From Cynocephalus volans (Eukaryota; Chordata; Mammalia; Dermoptera; Cynocephalidae): DNA of 64,000 nt. Position 1 is the first letter of the stretch, and each line of letters begins with the position of its first letter. The translations under genes were made by a program, and so were the position numbers. Location of the stretch: contig NC_084463.1 of assembly GCF_027409185.1 (NCBI RefSeq), positions 159,379,869 to 159,443,868 of the forward strand. Reading direction: 5' to 3'. The notes under the pieces are model-generated. The model worked only from the letters and a program-made list of their open reading frames with translations, was not told the DNA's origin and did not search any database. Below are positions 41,871 to 53,942 of the stretch, piece by piece.

Positions 41871-42277
41871 GAAGGGGCCTGCAAAGGCAGCCCGGGCCCC
41901 GGCTGGGTAAGCTCCTTACGTGTGTGAGCTCGTTTAATCCTTACGCTTTTTGGAAGACACAATTACTAACCCATTTCACAGTTGCTAATTTACCCCCCAG
42001 CTTCCCGATTAAAACCCTCCCAGTGGGGAGCCCATGGGGGCCTTAGTGAGAAATGAGATCTCCCCTTTGCTGTCAGGGTAAAGAACGGCCCCGTGCCCAA
42101 TAACACTGCACCTTATCTCTTCCCTGCCCCTTCGTCTCTCCCCTGCAGTGCAAGTGCAAGTCCTCAAACCTGCCGGGTCCCCCTAGCTCCAGGGCCTTTG
42201 CATGGAGAGACCCTGACATCTTCACCTACTCGGGTCTGGAGCTGGCTCCTGGATATGCTCTCCTGCGGGGCCTCCCA

Positions 42278-42376
42278 GGAAAGTGGCTGTCCCAACCCCC
42301 CTTCCCCACAGGAAAGTGGCTGTCCCAACCCCCCTTCCCCACAGGAAAGTGGCTGTCCCAACCCCCCTTCCTGTGC
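42278..42376 (+). repeat. 33-bp tandem repeat, 3 copies
   Basis: Units starting GGAAAGTGGCTGTCCCAACC at 42278, 42311 and 42344, essentially identical; the third diverges at its end. A recent expansion, variable copy number likely. Confidence 0.9.
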
Positions 42377-43060
42377 GTCCCACTCACAGTTCTCAGCTCC
42401 CAGAACAGAGCCTGGCCCACAGCAGGTGCCCACTGAACTAACGAACCCAGGCGATTGCCGATGAACAGCCCCAACCCTCAGCTAGGCCACAGGGGCCTGG
42501 GTTTGAACCGGGGCTGACTCCCAAGCCCAGGCTCTCTCCCACCAAGCCTTGCAGAGGAGCCCACCCCCAGGGCCCGGGCTGGGGGTCTCAGGAGGCAGGA
42601 CCTGAGGAGGGCTGCATGCAGGCGACAGGGGCTGGTCCAAGGACAGTGACAGGAGGCCAGAGTGTGTCCGTTCTCAGGTGTAGGAGCTGCATGGCTTTTC
42701 CCTGACAGGGACTAAATCTGCCAGTGTGGGGTGGGGGGCGCCGCGAGGCAGTGTGCGGGGGCTGGGCCGCCGGAGAGGAGACCCAGCGACCCGAGGAAAG
42801 CGCTGAGCAGGTTCCCGGCTGGGGAGAGGCCGGGTGAGCGGGCACAGCGGTGACTTTGAGGCAGGCACAGCCCCTCCAAGGCCCCACGGAGGCTCTCGCC
42901 TCCACGGCCCCCTGCCTGCTGCTCCACACACCTCATCCCGGCTTCACATGCCTAGAGAGGCCACCGGCTAGGCTTGGGGGGCTGGGGCTGCTCCCCTAAA
43001 TCACCCAGGCCCCCTTGGGAATCCAGATCTCAGCTTTCTAGCATTTGACCAATAAGCTTT

Positions 43061-43208
43061 TTTTTTTTTTTTTTTTTTTTTTCCTTCTCGTGACCGGCAC
43101 TCAGCCAGTGAGTGCACCAGTCATTCCTGTATAGGATCCGAACCCGCGGCGGGAGCGTCGCCGGGCTCCTAGCGCAGCACGCTACCAAGTGCGCCACGGG
43201 CTCGGCCC
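43061..43208 (-). mobile_element. tRNA-derived SINE, GC-rich second subfamily, reverse
   Basis: On the minus strand it starts GGGCCGAGCCCGTGGCGCAC with the GGCGACGCTCCCGCC insert. It has a tail of about 22 T on the plus strand and a perfect 15-bp duplication TGACCAATAAGCTTT at 43046-43060 and 43209-43223. Confidence 0.9.
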
Positions 43209-43223
43209 TGACCAATAAGCTTT

Positions 43224-43321
43224 CTGTTTTGGTTTTGGCAGCTGGCCCATATGGGGATCCAAACCCTTGACCTTGGTGTTATAACACTGTGTTCCAACCA
43301 ACTCAGCTAACGCGCCAGCCC
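43224..43321 (-). mobile_element. tRNA-derived SINE monomer, reverse
   Basis: Minus-strand start GGGGCTGGCGCGTTAGCTGA at 43321, T-rich tail at the left. Its own duplication (CATTTGACCAA near 43042, CATTTGGCCAA near 43322) brackets the neighbouring SINE too, so this copy is older. Confidence 0.8.
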
Positions 43322-44149
43322 CATTTGGCCAACATGCATCCAGTCTGTACCATGTGCAGGGCGCGGGCCCCGGGCGGGCAGGGTCTGGCTGGCACAGATC
43401 TCCTGCAGCAGGGAGACGGTCGAGAAACAGCAGAACAAGAAATCAACTCGAACAAGAATGACAGTCAGTGCCAGAGGTTGGGAAGGAAATAAAAGAAGAG
43501 AGTGGCGGTCGGTTGGGCAGGCAGGGCTGACCTGCTGGGGGCACTTGCCATCAGTGCGCTGCCGTGCAAAGGCCCGGGGGCTGGGGCAGGCCTGGAGGCA
43601 CAGGAGCGGGGGCCGAGGCTGGGGTATAGTGAGGAGGGAAGAACAGGTCACAGGGGAGAGGAGGTCACAGGGGAGGGGGCAGCAGCAGCCCAGGCGGGGG
43701 CCTCATGAGCCTTATGAGAGGTGGAACCTCTGGGAGTTTAGACAGAGGAGGGACAAGCTGCACAGAGAACAGGCGGCGGGCAGGGAAGGTGGCAGACGGG
43801 CCTGCCGGCTCCTGCATCACCCAGGTGATCCCTGCCTCCAGGATGCTTCCCAGACCTCCCCTCGGGATTGGGGGTCTCCTTGGTCTACTGCCATGCCTGT
43901 GTGTCCCCATCACGGCCCTCAGCAGATTGCTGTGGCTGCCCCGTTCCTGGCCTGCCACCCCCTCCGGGCTGAGCCCTTACGCTCATCACCCCCAGAGCCT
44001 GGCAGCTACGAGGGGCTCCATGACTGTTGATGTCCCACCACCCCACCCGCCTGGCCGCCGTGCCCCAACAGGGGGACTTAGGGGAGCGAGTTGGGAAATC
44101 GATACCTGCTGTCGCCTCCCAACTTCCCGCAGGCCGCGGTGAGCATCCG

Positions 44150-44290
44150 TGTTACTCGAGGGCAAGTCGTTTAAAACATGTTTTAGATTAGAAACACCCC
44201 ACAGATGGAATAAAATGTGAACTGTGCTGAATTTCGAAGATAAAACAGGAGACTTCAAAGGCATCTCGAGCTGCGAGAGCAGCTGCCTTG
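44150..44290. promoter_or_regulatory. Enhancer-like non-repetitive block
   Basis: GTCGTTTAAAACATGTTTTAG, AACACCCCACAGATGG (E-box CAGATG) and GATGGAATAAAATGTG in an otherwise GC-rich intron. Confidence 0.35.
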
Positions 44291-44504
44291 TTCCACAAGC
44301 TTCATCCCCCCTGGCCAGGGTCCCTGTCCTCCGAGCTGGAAAGTGTGGGGCTCGCTGGACATTCCCCAGGCCAGGGGGGAGGGACAGGGGGACAGCGGCC
44401 TCATGGGAGGGATGGGTTCACATTTATTGGCACCAAGTGGGCCCCCAGCAAGTTTCTACTTGGGACCTTCAACGATCATCGATCATCTTAACACGTACAC
44501 ACGC

Positions 44505-44640
44505 CCTCCTGCCCCACTGACAGTGGGGAAACTGAGGCTGAGATAAGTGCCTGGCCCGAGGCCACACAGGTGGCGGAGAAAGGATTTGAACCCTGCTGGT
44601 CTGACTCTGGAGCCTGGACCCCACTAAGCATCCCGCTCAG
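44505..44640 (-). mobile_element. MIR SINE relic
   Basis: GGGGAAACTGAGGCTGAGAT, GAGGCCACACAGGTGG and GATTTGAACCCTGCTGGTC. Confidence 0.65.
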
Positions 44641-45334
44641 CCAGATTTGGCTGGTTTGCCTCCAGGGCTGAGCCCCTCACTACATCTTCTTGGAGACGAG
44701 CCTGGGGGGCTGCCCACATCTGCTGGACGTTGCACCCAGCCAGGCGGGTGTCCCTTTCTAGAGCTCCCCTCGGTCTCCTCCTTCCCACTGGCCCCATCCC
44801 AGGCCCCCCTTCCTCCATCGCCCCTGCACCTCGGATGACCACGTCCGTCCTGCTCTGCGGTCCCGCTCCTGGTCTACCCCGAGGTGTCCCATCCCCGCGC
44901 CTCTCCCCACAAAAGCTGCCCAGTCAGCTGTTTAAAGCTCAAAGTAGGTTACTTGGCTGCGGTTCCGGCTGGCCCGAATCTCTCCTTGGTCCCCTTCCTG
45001 CCTGGGTTCCTTGGGCTCTGCCCTTGCTGGGCTGCCCGGGCCCCTGGAGCCTCCACCTTGCAGCCAGCTGCTTCCAAGCTGGACCCCAAACCCCTGGTGA
45101 TAGGGAGATCCCCCTCCACACCCACTCTCCACGCCCTGTCCCCAGCCACCTTCCACTTATTGGTATTTTGTTATGCAAGAAATTCATGTTCATTGCCCCA
45201 AATTGGATAAAATACACAGACTGAAAACGAGAGAAAAGTGAGTCACCCATTAGGTCATCATGCAGATTCGGCTAGCTCCGTTCACATTGCCCTGTAGGAT
45301 CTTTTAGACTTTAAACAGAAACAAAAAATAGTTA

Positions 45335-45580
45335 ACAGCGCATTTATCAAGCAAATTCTCCATGCCAGGCACTGGGCCAAGTGTCTCAGGTGGATTCTTT
45401 CACTTCACCCTCCCCCCAAGAGCCCAGTGAGGGGTCCTATTATTTTCCCATTTTACAGATGCAAACACAGAGGTGCACAGGGGTTGAGTGACTCGCCCAA
45501 GGTCCTGCGGCTGGGAAGGGGAGCAGCTGGGTTTGAATCAGGCAGTCTGACTTCCAAGAGTGCTGAGTGCTGTGGACCCC
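45335..45580 (-). mobile_element. MIR SINE relic
   Basis: AGCGCATTTATCAAGCAAAT, CCATGCCAGGCACTGGGCC, TTTTACAGATGCAAACACAG and GGTTTGAATCAGGCAGTCTG. Confidence 0.7.
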
Positions 45581-46267
45581 CAGCTGCTGCCAGGGCCTCC
45601 CCTCCCCCAGGAGCCAGGGCAGGCGCTCAGCGTCCTGCATTAGCATAACCATGAACATCCCTGAAACCCAATTACCAGGAGATGGCTTGGGCCCCAGCCA
45701 GTCGGGGGTAGTCTCCATCTGCACAGGAATGAGGGGCTGGGGCTGAGAGAGCCCTGGTGGGTGGGAGAGTGGGGGACACCAGGGAAGATGGGGGAAGGGG
45801 GGCTGTGGAAGGCCCCGCAGGTGACTTGGGACCCCTCTTTGGTGGTGGGTGGTGGATGGGTCCCAAAGACATCCTTGACCCCTCTGTTCAGCCCCAGCTA
45901 GACAGGCCCCACGGCCCCCAAGGAGGGGTCATTGTCCTTCTGCCCCTCACCCAGCTTGCGGGGTGACCCCAGGCAGCCCCTGGCCCTCTCTGAGTTCAGC
46001 TTTCTTCTGAAAGGAGAAAACCAGGGGCTATTTGAGTAGAAAACAAATCATGGGTTTGGAGGAGGAAAGGGAACACTGGCTCTGACCAGCCAGCAGGCCT
46101 GGGCTGCATTTCTAACTCCCAGAATCCCAGAACCCCAGAATCGCACCCCACCCCTGAGGCCCAGCCATTGCCACTGCCACCTACAGCTCCTCAGCTGCCC
46201 CCACCCCTCCACACCATCCTCTTCCAGCAACTGGTGGTCCTTTCCTATTGATTTCATACAAAAGCAT

Positions 46268-46313
46268 GCACATACACACATATGTGTATGTGTATATATA
46301 TTTATATATATGA
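46268..46313. repeat. Palindromic CA/TG-TA microsatellite
   Basis: ACATACACACATATGTGTAT followed by a TATATA run; self-complementary at its centre. Confidence 0.7.
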
Positions 46314-48179
46314 ACTTGACCTACCACCCAGCCTAACAAATATGATCACAAAACAGTTCAAGTCCCTCTGCCCCCCAGAGGTACCCACTACCTGACCAAC
46401 CTGAACTTGGCATGTATTTTCTTTAGAGTGTTACCACGTATGCCCCTCAGCAAATATTACTCAGATTGGTGTGTCTCTGAATTGTGCATAAACTGTGAGA
46501 TTTACCCAGGCAGGCCATGCTGCTCGAGTGGGCCTTTTTCACTGCTGTGTAATATTACAGGGCGGGACTGCCCCACACTCAGTCACCCATTCTCCCACCA
46601 GCCAAGTGTGCCCGGTTTTGTCTGCTGCAAACACAGCGGCAGTGGCGTCCTCACACGCCCCGTGCACACACGTGCCAGAATTTCTCCTTCACTTGCTTTG
46701 TTTATTCCTGGATCCCAAAGGCCAGTGTGGGTCCTGCACTGAAGAGCTGCTCTTAGGACCACTCATTCATTCAACAGGCATCGACTCAGCCATGGGGTCC
46801 TATGTTCAGCGGGGTGAAGAATGAGCCCCGTGTGCCCGGTGAGCTGTAGGGGATGGGCTGTGAAGAGGGGAGCGTGGCTGAGTTGAGGTCAGAGGGGCAG
46901 CCAGGCCCACGGGACAATCCTTGATCCTTCTTCCACAGGGAGTCATGGCAGGTGCTGGAGCTGGGGAGCAGCAGGGTTGGGCTTGCACTTTAGAAAGACA
47001 CGCTTCAGAGCTGAGAGAGGGAGTGGATTGGAGGGGGTGGACCTGGAGGCAGAGGCTGGGGGATGGTGGTGTCTTTGGACGAGTTGAGGAGGGCTGGAGA
47101 AGGGGCATTGCTGGATCCTTGGGGACCAATTAGAGGGAGAGAGGATTGGATAGGACAGGATTAGCTTCTAAAGATGGCTCAATCCGGGCAATGGAAGGAG
47201 CACTTTTTCCACCTCTGCAGGAGGCTGGGAGGGGTTCGCCTGCATCCACACCATGCTGAGGCCCCAAGTCTTAACCTGTGGGGTCACAGGCCTCCCTGCC
47301 CCCAGTGACAGCCTTAGACACTTCCCCAGACACCGTCCCTATGCACAAAACCCTGCCCACAATTCCGGTGGGAGGCCAGCCATGCAGAGGATCCTCCCTG
47401 GACCTCTGGCAAGGCATTCTTGACCTGGCCCAGCATCCCCCTCGTACAAATGGGAAACTGAGGCCCTGGAGGGAGAGGAACCAGAAGACGATGGCACAAC
47501 CCAGTTTTTACCCGCTGTTGCTTTTGGAATGTGACGGCTGTGCTCAGGCCACACAGCGTTCCCTGCGGCTCGGCAGGGACAGAAGAAAGGCAGCAACCAC
47601 TTGCTGCACAGTTAAGTCAGGCACCAGAAAGGACTTCCTCTGCTCATGAGACACAGCCTTGTCAGGCACCTGCTTCCTCTGTGCAGCCCGGTGGCCGGCT
47701 GCTCCCTGAGACTCTAAGGACAGGAGGCTGGGGAGGTGGCTCCTTCCAGGTTGTTCTGCCAGGAACACTAGTTGTGTCTGACTCTGAAACTAGTGCTCCT
47801 GCAGTGGGGGGTGGCCGGGAGCCCATCGGGAGGGCCGGGTGGGGTGGGGATGAGGCATCCGCGTTCCCTCCCATCCCGGGCTCACCTCTAGTCCTGGGCT
47901 CTGGGGCCTGTGCTGAGGGTCCTGGAACCTAGGGCGTCCCCTGCCCTGCGGGCCTTAGGGTGGCCATCCTACCCCCCCCAGACTTCCCCTGTAGGGACAA
48001 GAGAGGACCCCAGCCTGGTCCCTGCCCTGCTTGCCAAAGGGTCCCCTGGCCTGGGTGTCCCCTTCTCTCTGTCCTCCTGCCCTCCCAGCTTGGGTTCCAC
48101 TCTGTGGAGGGAGGAGGAGGGAGGAAGAGGTCGGTGGTGGCAGCCATTGGTATGCCAGGCTGCACCTCAGCATCTCCAA

Positions 48180-48310
48180 GGCCCAGCCTCTCTGCTCGGC
48201 TCTTTAAGAATCCCTCCCCGGCAGCGCAGCAGCGTGCTGGTTGCTGGGCAACCGCATCCCGCCCCGCCCCCCGCTGCTAACTCGTCCTCGTCCCCTCCCC
48301 CCCCCACGGC
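48180..48310. promoter_or_regulatory. GC-rich element with RFX X-box-like palindrome
   Basis: GTTGCTGGGCAAC at 48240-48252 is a near-perfect inverted repeat resembling an RFX X-box, followed by GC boxes (CCCGCCCCGCCCC). Confidence 0.4.
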
Positions 48311-51239
48311 TCCTCCCAGTTCCCAGCCTCAGCAGCATTTAGCTCAGAACCTGTCAGGCCTGGCTGCTGGGTGCAGGTAAAGGGCTTTGAGTGACCCCAC
48401 CCGACTCCAGCCCTGGACCAGAGCTCTGCACCCCCAGGACTCAGGGAGGGGAGTCCAGGGCTCAGGACACCCTTTCTCCTTAATCCCCTTACCCATAGAG
48501 CACCTAGGCTGGGCAGGTGAGGGCAGGTGAGGGGTCCCAGAAGATGCCATCTGTTCTCTTTCCCCCAGCTCTGCAACCCCAGGACTCTGGGAGGGGGACC
48601 CTGGGCTAGGACACCTGTCCTCAGATTCCCACGCCCTCTCCCAGGGTACTGCCTCTGGTGGCTTTGGATGCCTGGAGGTTCTGAAGTCTGCTGGGGGGAC
48701 AGAAAGGACCCCTTCCCTGGGGGGAAAGGCCAGGCAAGGTGAAAAGAGCATCCTCCGGGGTTGGTCAGCTCCTGGCTGCTGGCACACGCTCTGGCTGCTT
48801 GGGCTGGGTGCATGGACCCAGCACACGGGGCCAAAAGAGCCCCAGGTCATGGTGGAGGTGAGGCAGTAACAAACTGGGACTGAGAGGGGCAGGGGATTGG
48901 AGAGGGGAGAGGGGAGGAGGACCGCAGAGTTCTGAGCCCCTTGAAAACGGGGTATGCAGGGGTGTCAGAGAGGCGGGGAGGGAGGGGGGTCACTGGAAGC
49001 TGAGCCCCAGCAGATGTCTCTGAGGCTCCAACCTCGAAACTCCACCTCCTTGACCTTACCCTTCCTTTCCCCTCCTGGGGCAGTCACAGGGACCCCATCT
49101 TCTGTCTCCCCCAAATCCTGGGGCTGTGACTTCTCTGGATCAGGCCCCACCTCTCACTCCCACACGGCAGTCCCCTCCTCACCGTCCCAGGCTCCAGCCT
49201 CCACCCCTTGCAGCAGCCACACAGCCTCTGCACTGACCAGTCGCCTCTCGGCGACCTTCTGCCCCCCCAGCTGCTCACCATCCAGCCCTGCGTGCCTCGG
49301 CACACACTGGTCCCTCCATGTGGACTGTCCCTCAAGACACGATTCACATCTCCCTTCCTGAATTGGGGATGTGCGTGTAACAGGTGAATGGTAGCCAGAG
49401 TCAAGGAATGCTTAAACCACCATAAAAAGCATGTCCTCTGCTGGAAGTAATGGCTGGGGAGTGAGTGGCAAGGGAGGGGCGAGTGAGAGGTTTCTGGAAG
49501 AGATGGGGGAGGTGATGTCATTGGTGGGGAAAGAGGAGGTTCCCAAGGGGAGGAAGGAGCCCATCGGGGAAGCTCGGGTCCCAGCAGCCTCTGTCCTGCT
49601 GGGGTGGGTCCTGCTCTGCCCAGACCTGGGTTCGGACCCTCTGTGGAGTCTCTGCCCACCCATCCAGGGGCAGCCTGTTAGTCCTAATCTCCCCGCCTAT
49701 GTCCCCATCACCCCCCTGCCACCTACACATATCCAGACCCCACCCTGTCCTCTCCCCAGTAGCTGGAAGGCTGTCCGGCCCCCCTCTGAACTCCAGGGAC
49801 CATCATCTCAGGGCAGTTCCCAGTTTTACGAATCACAGTTGGCCTTGGGACCGCTCTGTCACTGTTGCCTTAAAGGGCTCTTTCAGCCTCATGCTCTCAT
49901 TCAACATTCTGTCTGTTCATTCATTGAGCAACACCTGACTGTAATCTCCCATGTGCTGGGCACAGTGGCAGGTGCTGGGGACACGCAGGGATCAAAACGG
50001 GTCTCGGCTGTGCCCTCAAGGTGCTCACAGTCCAGTGGAAGAGATGGACGCTAACAAAACACACATCACTGAACACAGACTCCACTGATTCTAAGTCATG
50101 CCTCTATTTCACGTATGGCCAAGGAAGAAACAGACCGCTCGCTGTCACACCATCAGCCACACCCTGACTTCAGAGAGGTCAAAGTGTCGTCTAGTAGTGT
50201 CTGTAGTCACCGGTTGAGCTAAGTGCCACCCAACAGAAGCTGAGGGAACAGAGGGAAGGACAAGGTGACCTAATTAGAAAGGTGGAGGCCTGTGGGAGGA
50301 CAGAATGGCCAAGCCCTGGACTGAGGGTGAGCTGGAGTTGGCTGGGCCCAGAGAGGTGGAAGAGCACGGAGAAGTGGGGCTCTGTCCAGGGCCGGGGGCA
50401 GGAGGGTGCTGTGGGTGGGGAGAGGGGAGCCCTGAGGCAGCGGCTGTGACAGGCCCCAGGGTGTGCCCCTCCCTGACCAGCAGCCTCCCGGGGCCAGTTG
50501 CCCGGCCTGTCCCTTCCTCAGGCCCACCCTGTTCCCAGCACCCGTCCTCGGGAGTTGCTGACTTCATCCTCCCTGGCTTTGTCCCTTCTGTGCCCGCTCC
50601 TTGGAGCACCCTCTCTGGGACCTTCCGGAGGAAATTCTGCCCTGGGGCCCACACTGCCTCTCCTATATCCTGACCCTGTGCTTACAGGGCAGAAGCCCCA
50701 ACCCTCTCTGTTGTGTCAGCAGGAGAGAGAGCATGCTGGAGTCAGGACCGGATCAGAGAAGCTGATTGAACATGCTGGTGAGGGCTGGCGTGCTGGCCAG
50801 GTGTCTGTGAAGGGGTATGCACAGCCAGCCTGTCCCCAGGCCACACGCCCATGAATTCAGTGAGCATCCCAGAATGCATGGGACATCATCTGGGCCCAAA
50901 GGCTGGGAGCCAGGTGGGCCAGGTATTTGGTGACTGTGACTCTCTGGGGACCTTGGAGAGCAGTGACCTCCAAGACTGAGAACCCAGAGATGGGACAGGA
51001 AGTCCTTTAGGAGGTCATCTGGCTCTAGGTGGGGGACTGGGGGTCCACTCTCCTTGGAGATGATGCCATGCTGGGGCCTGTGGGGAAGGCTGAGCCCAAG
51101 GGTCCCTGGTGATGTCCACTCGCCATCCAGTGGGAAGACCTGTCCCTTCCTTAAGTCAGGTCACCCCCCTTCCCCTGCCCCCAGCCCAGAACAGGCCCAA
51201 GTGAGGCCAAAGGTGGCACAACCTTGGTTGACAACAGTC

Positions 51240-51470
51240 TAATAATGGTGAGTGGTGGTGTCACAGAACTTCACAGTATACAAGGCACTTTCCTCTTGGA
51301 ACCTCATCAGACTGTCATGCTAGCCCTAGGAGGTCTGTGATGGCAACCACGGAGATGTGAAAGTTGAGGTGTGGCAGGTCTGGGTCGTGCCCAGGGTCAC
51401 CAGCTGGTGAGTGGTAAGGGTGGTGAGCAGGATCCAGATCTAGAGACTCTGGAAAGCGTAGGTGAGTGGC
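51240..51470 (-). mobile_element. MIR relic
   Basis: Reverse MIR features: CACAGTATACAAGGCACTTT, GTGCCCAGGGTCACCAGCTG, AGTGGTAAGGGTGG. Confidence 0.45.
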
Positions 51471-51744
51471 TGGGGAGGCAAGGGTGCTGCAGGCAGGGCC
51501 AAGGTGACCTTGGCTGCCCAGTGGTAGGGCCTGCCACACCAGGCTGCTGGACACTGTGTGTTACTGTCGCCCTGGGAGCCGGGGAGCTGGGGCTTGGCGA
51601 GCTGAAGGTTGAAGCCACAAATCGTCACTGGGTGACTTGTGCTGCCCCCGTTGCTGACAGCATCCCCACGAGGGCCCAGCTTGCAAGACTAGCTCACAGC
51701 ACGTAGGGGCTCAGCTAGTGTTTGCTAACTGAAAAAGTGATCTT

Positions 51745-52265
51745 TCTGAATCTCATAGGTGAGTGTCCCCCTCCTGGTGCCCTCTCTTTCTAAGTTAAAG
51801 TCCAGACTCCTCAAGCTTGTCCAAGACACTGCACACCTGCTTGGCTGACATCGGCCACCTCACCTTCCACCATGGCCCCCCAACTCCGTCCTCCAACTCC
51901 AACCAAGAATTCCTGATCACCAAAGCCCAAGGCTCTTTCATGACACAGCATCTGTGAACAGGCTGGAACGAGCTTCTCCCACCACCTGCCTGGAACATTC
52001 CTTCTGACCCTCCAAGATCCAGGACAAGAGCCACCTCTCCTGGGAAGCTATTCTGGATGTCACAACTGACATGGCCCCTCTGTCTTGGGGTCAGGTGGCA
52101 ATGCCTGTTTCAGTGAGATCCTACTAACCCGAACTGCCTAGGTGCCCAGCCCTCTGCTGGATTTCCAGCTGTACCAGGGCAAGGCCCTGCAGGGCCTGAT
52201 TCACTCTTGGTCTCTGGCCCAAAACGGTGCCCAGCACACAGTGACATCCATCAGTATTTCTTGAA
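51745..52265 (+). mobile_element. L2 LINE fragment
   Basis: aaagtccagactcctcaagc, CTGGAACATTCCTTCTGACC, AGCCACCTCTCCTGGGAAGC and CACAGTGACATCCATCAGTA. Confidence 0.65.
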
Positions 52266-52289
52266 ATGTATGCAGCCACCAGGCACGGC

Positions 52290-52385
52290 TGCACAAGTTA
52301 TGGTACCTCCACTCGATGGAGTATCATGAAGCCATTAAACGACAATTATGAAGATGACATTTTGATATCTAAGTGCAACACATCA
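52290..52385 (+). mobile_element. Old L1-like fragment
   Basis: GGTACCTCCACTCGATGGAG, TATCATGAAGCCATTAAACG: the familiar L1 'ccatacaatggaatactatg' region, heavily diverged. Confidence 0.5.
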
Positions 52386-53499
52386 AGTAGAGCTATATCC
52401 ACACCCTCCATTCCACCACGAGGCACTGAGTGCCCACTCTGTGCCAGTGCTGTGCTTGGCATGGCGGCGGTGAGGGTGGAAAGGGGTCGCTCCTTTGAGT
52501 GGATAAGAGGAGGAAGACACACACCTCGTTCCTGAGCTACACACCAAGTGCCGCGACGGAGGACGATGGAGCCCCAGGGCCCCCACGTCCATCTGGGGGC
52601 TGGGGAGGCGGAACGGAAACCACAGCTCTGTGAAAATGACAGCCGTCTCTGCATGGACAAGCCTGGAAGGGAGCAGAGGAACGGAGACTGTTGACGCCAC
52701 AGGGCGGTGGCATTGTGGGTGATTTTTCTTTCCTTTATTGTTGGTATAATGCTGTTTGGGCAATAAATAAAAATTGGGAGGAAAAAAATAGCTGTTTGGT
52801 GAATTGAGCAGAAAGAGGGAGAAGGAAGAAAAGGAGTTAATGGGAAGGAAATCGGAAGGGAGAGGTGAGGATGGAAAGGCAGGAAGGGCGACAGGGGAGC
52901 GCACAGAGCGCACAGCACAGCGGGGACAGAGGTGGCAGCCTCAGGCAAGGCCCTAGGCTGCTCCCAGGCTGGGGGCAAGGACAGGAAATGCAGAAGGAGG
53001 GGGAGGCAGGGGCTGGTGTCCCTATGGGCGACCTCCCCAGAGGGGACCTGAGAGGGCATCCCCAGGGGAGGTGGCCTGGCCAGGCCTTGAAGGACAGCAA
53101 AGGGCAGGGTGTGCTGGGCCCCTGGAAGGGTCTGACAGAGGTCTGGAGTTGGGACCGTGGGGTGGAGGCATTGGAATGGGTCTGTGGAGAGAGGTCCCAG
53201 CTAGGCTGTGGGGAGTCTGGGCACGGGCCTGGGAGCAATGGGGTCCTGGGTCTTCTGGGCAGGGGTAGGACTCACTCAGAGCAGCCCTTCAAGTGAAGGG
53301 AATCCTGGAAGGGACAACTGAGCTAACTTGGTGACAAGGTCTGACCAAGGCAGGCAAGGCTGGGCAGACCAAAGTGCTCCCTAGTGTCCCAGAGAACACC
53401 AAGAGCATCAGAACTTTCCGGGCTAAGTGGAGGCAGTCTGTTCCAACCACCCCCCTCTCCCCACCCAGATACGAGGCACAGGCATCTCCCAAGTCCCTT

Positions 53500-53690
53500 G
53501 TGTGTGCCAGGCACCGGGCCTGCCACCTTCTCATTCAATGTCTCCTTCAGCCCTCATAATCACGCTTGGAGCTAGGTTGTTAATGCTCCCATTTTACAAT
53601 CAAGGACACTGAGGCTTGGAGAGGTTAAGTGACTTGCCCGAGGTCACAGTCAGGGCTGGTGAGTGGAGGGATGGGCTGGCATCTGACCTG
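53500..53690 (-). mobile_element. MIR SINE relic
   Basis: TGTGTGCCAGGCACCGGGCC, GACACTGAGGCTTGGAGAGG, TTAAGTGACTTGCCCGAGGT. Confidence 0.75.
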
Positions 53691-53866
53691 GGCACAGCCC
53701 ACTTAGGCAGCTAGGTGGGCCCTGCTGGGGAGCGTCCGGGTGTTTCCGGGTGTTTCGAGCACGCACAGAAAAGGGGCCGCGGCAGGTGAGGGGGTCCGCC
53801 TGGGGAAAGGGCGCCAGGCAGGGAGGAAGGGGTTACCTTGGAGGCAGAGTAGGCAGTGGGTACCTG

Positions 53867-53942
53867 TTTGTGAATGAATGCATGGGTGGAGGGATGAATG
53901 AATGAATGGATGGTTGAGAGCGTGGATGAATGAATGAGCGGG
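53867..53942 (+). repeat. (ATGA)n-type imperfect microsatellite
   Basis: Repeated GAATGAAT and GGATGAAT units directly left of the CpG island. Confidence 0.75.

Noticed and set aside
878-43321. tRNA genes
   Set aside because: The tRNA-like units carry poly(A) tails and target-site duplications and have damaged stems, so they are SINEs and not functional tRNA genes.
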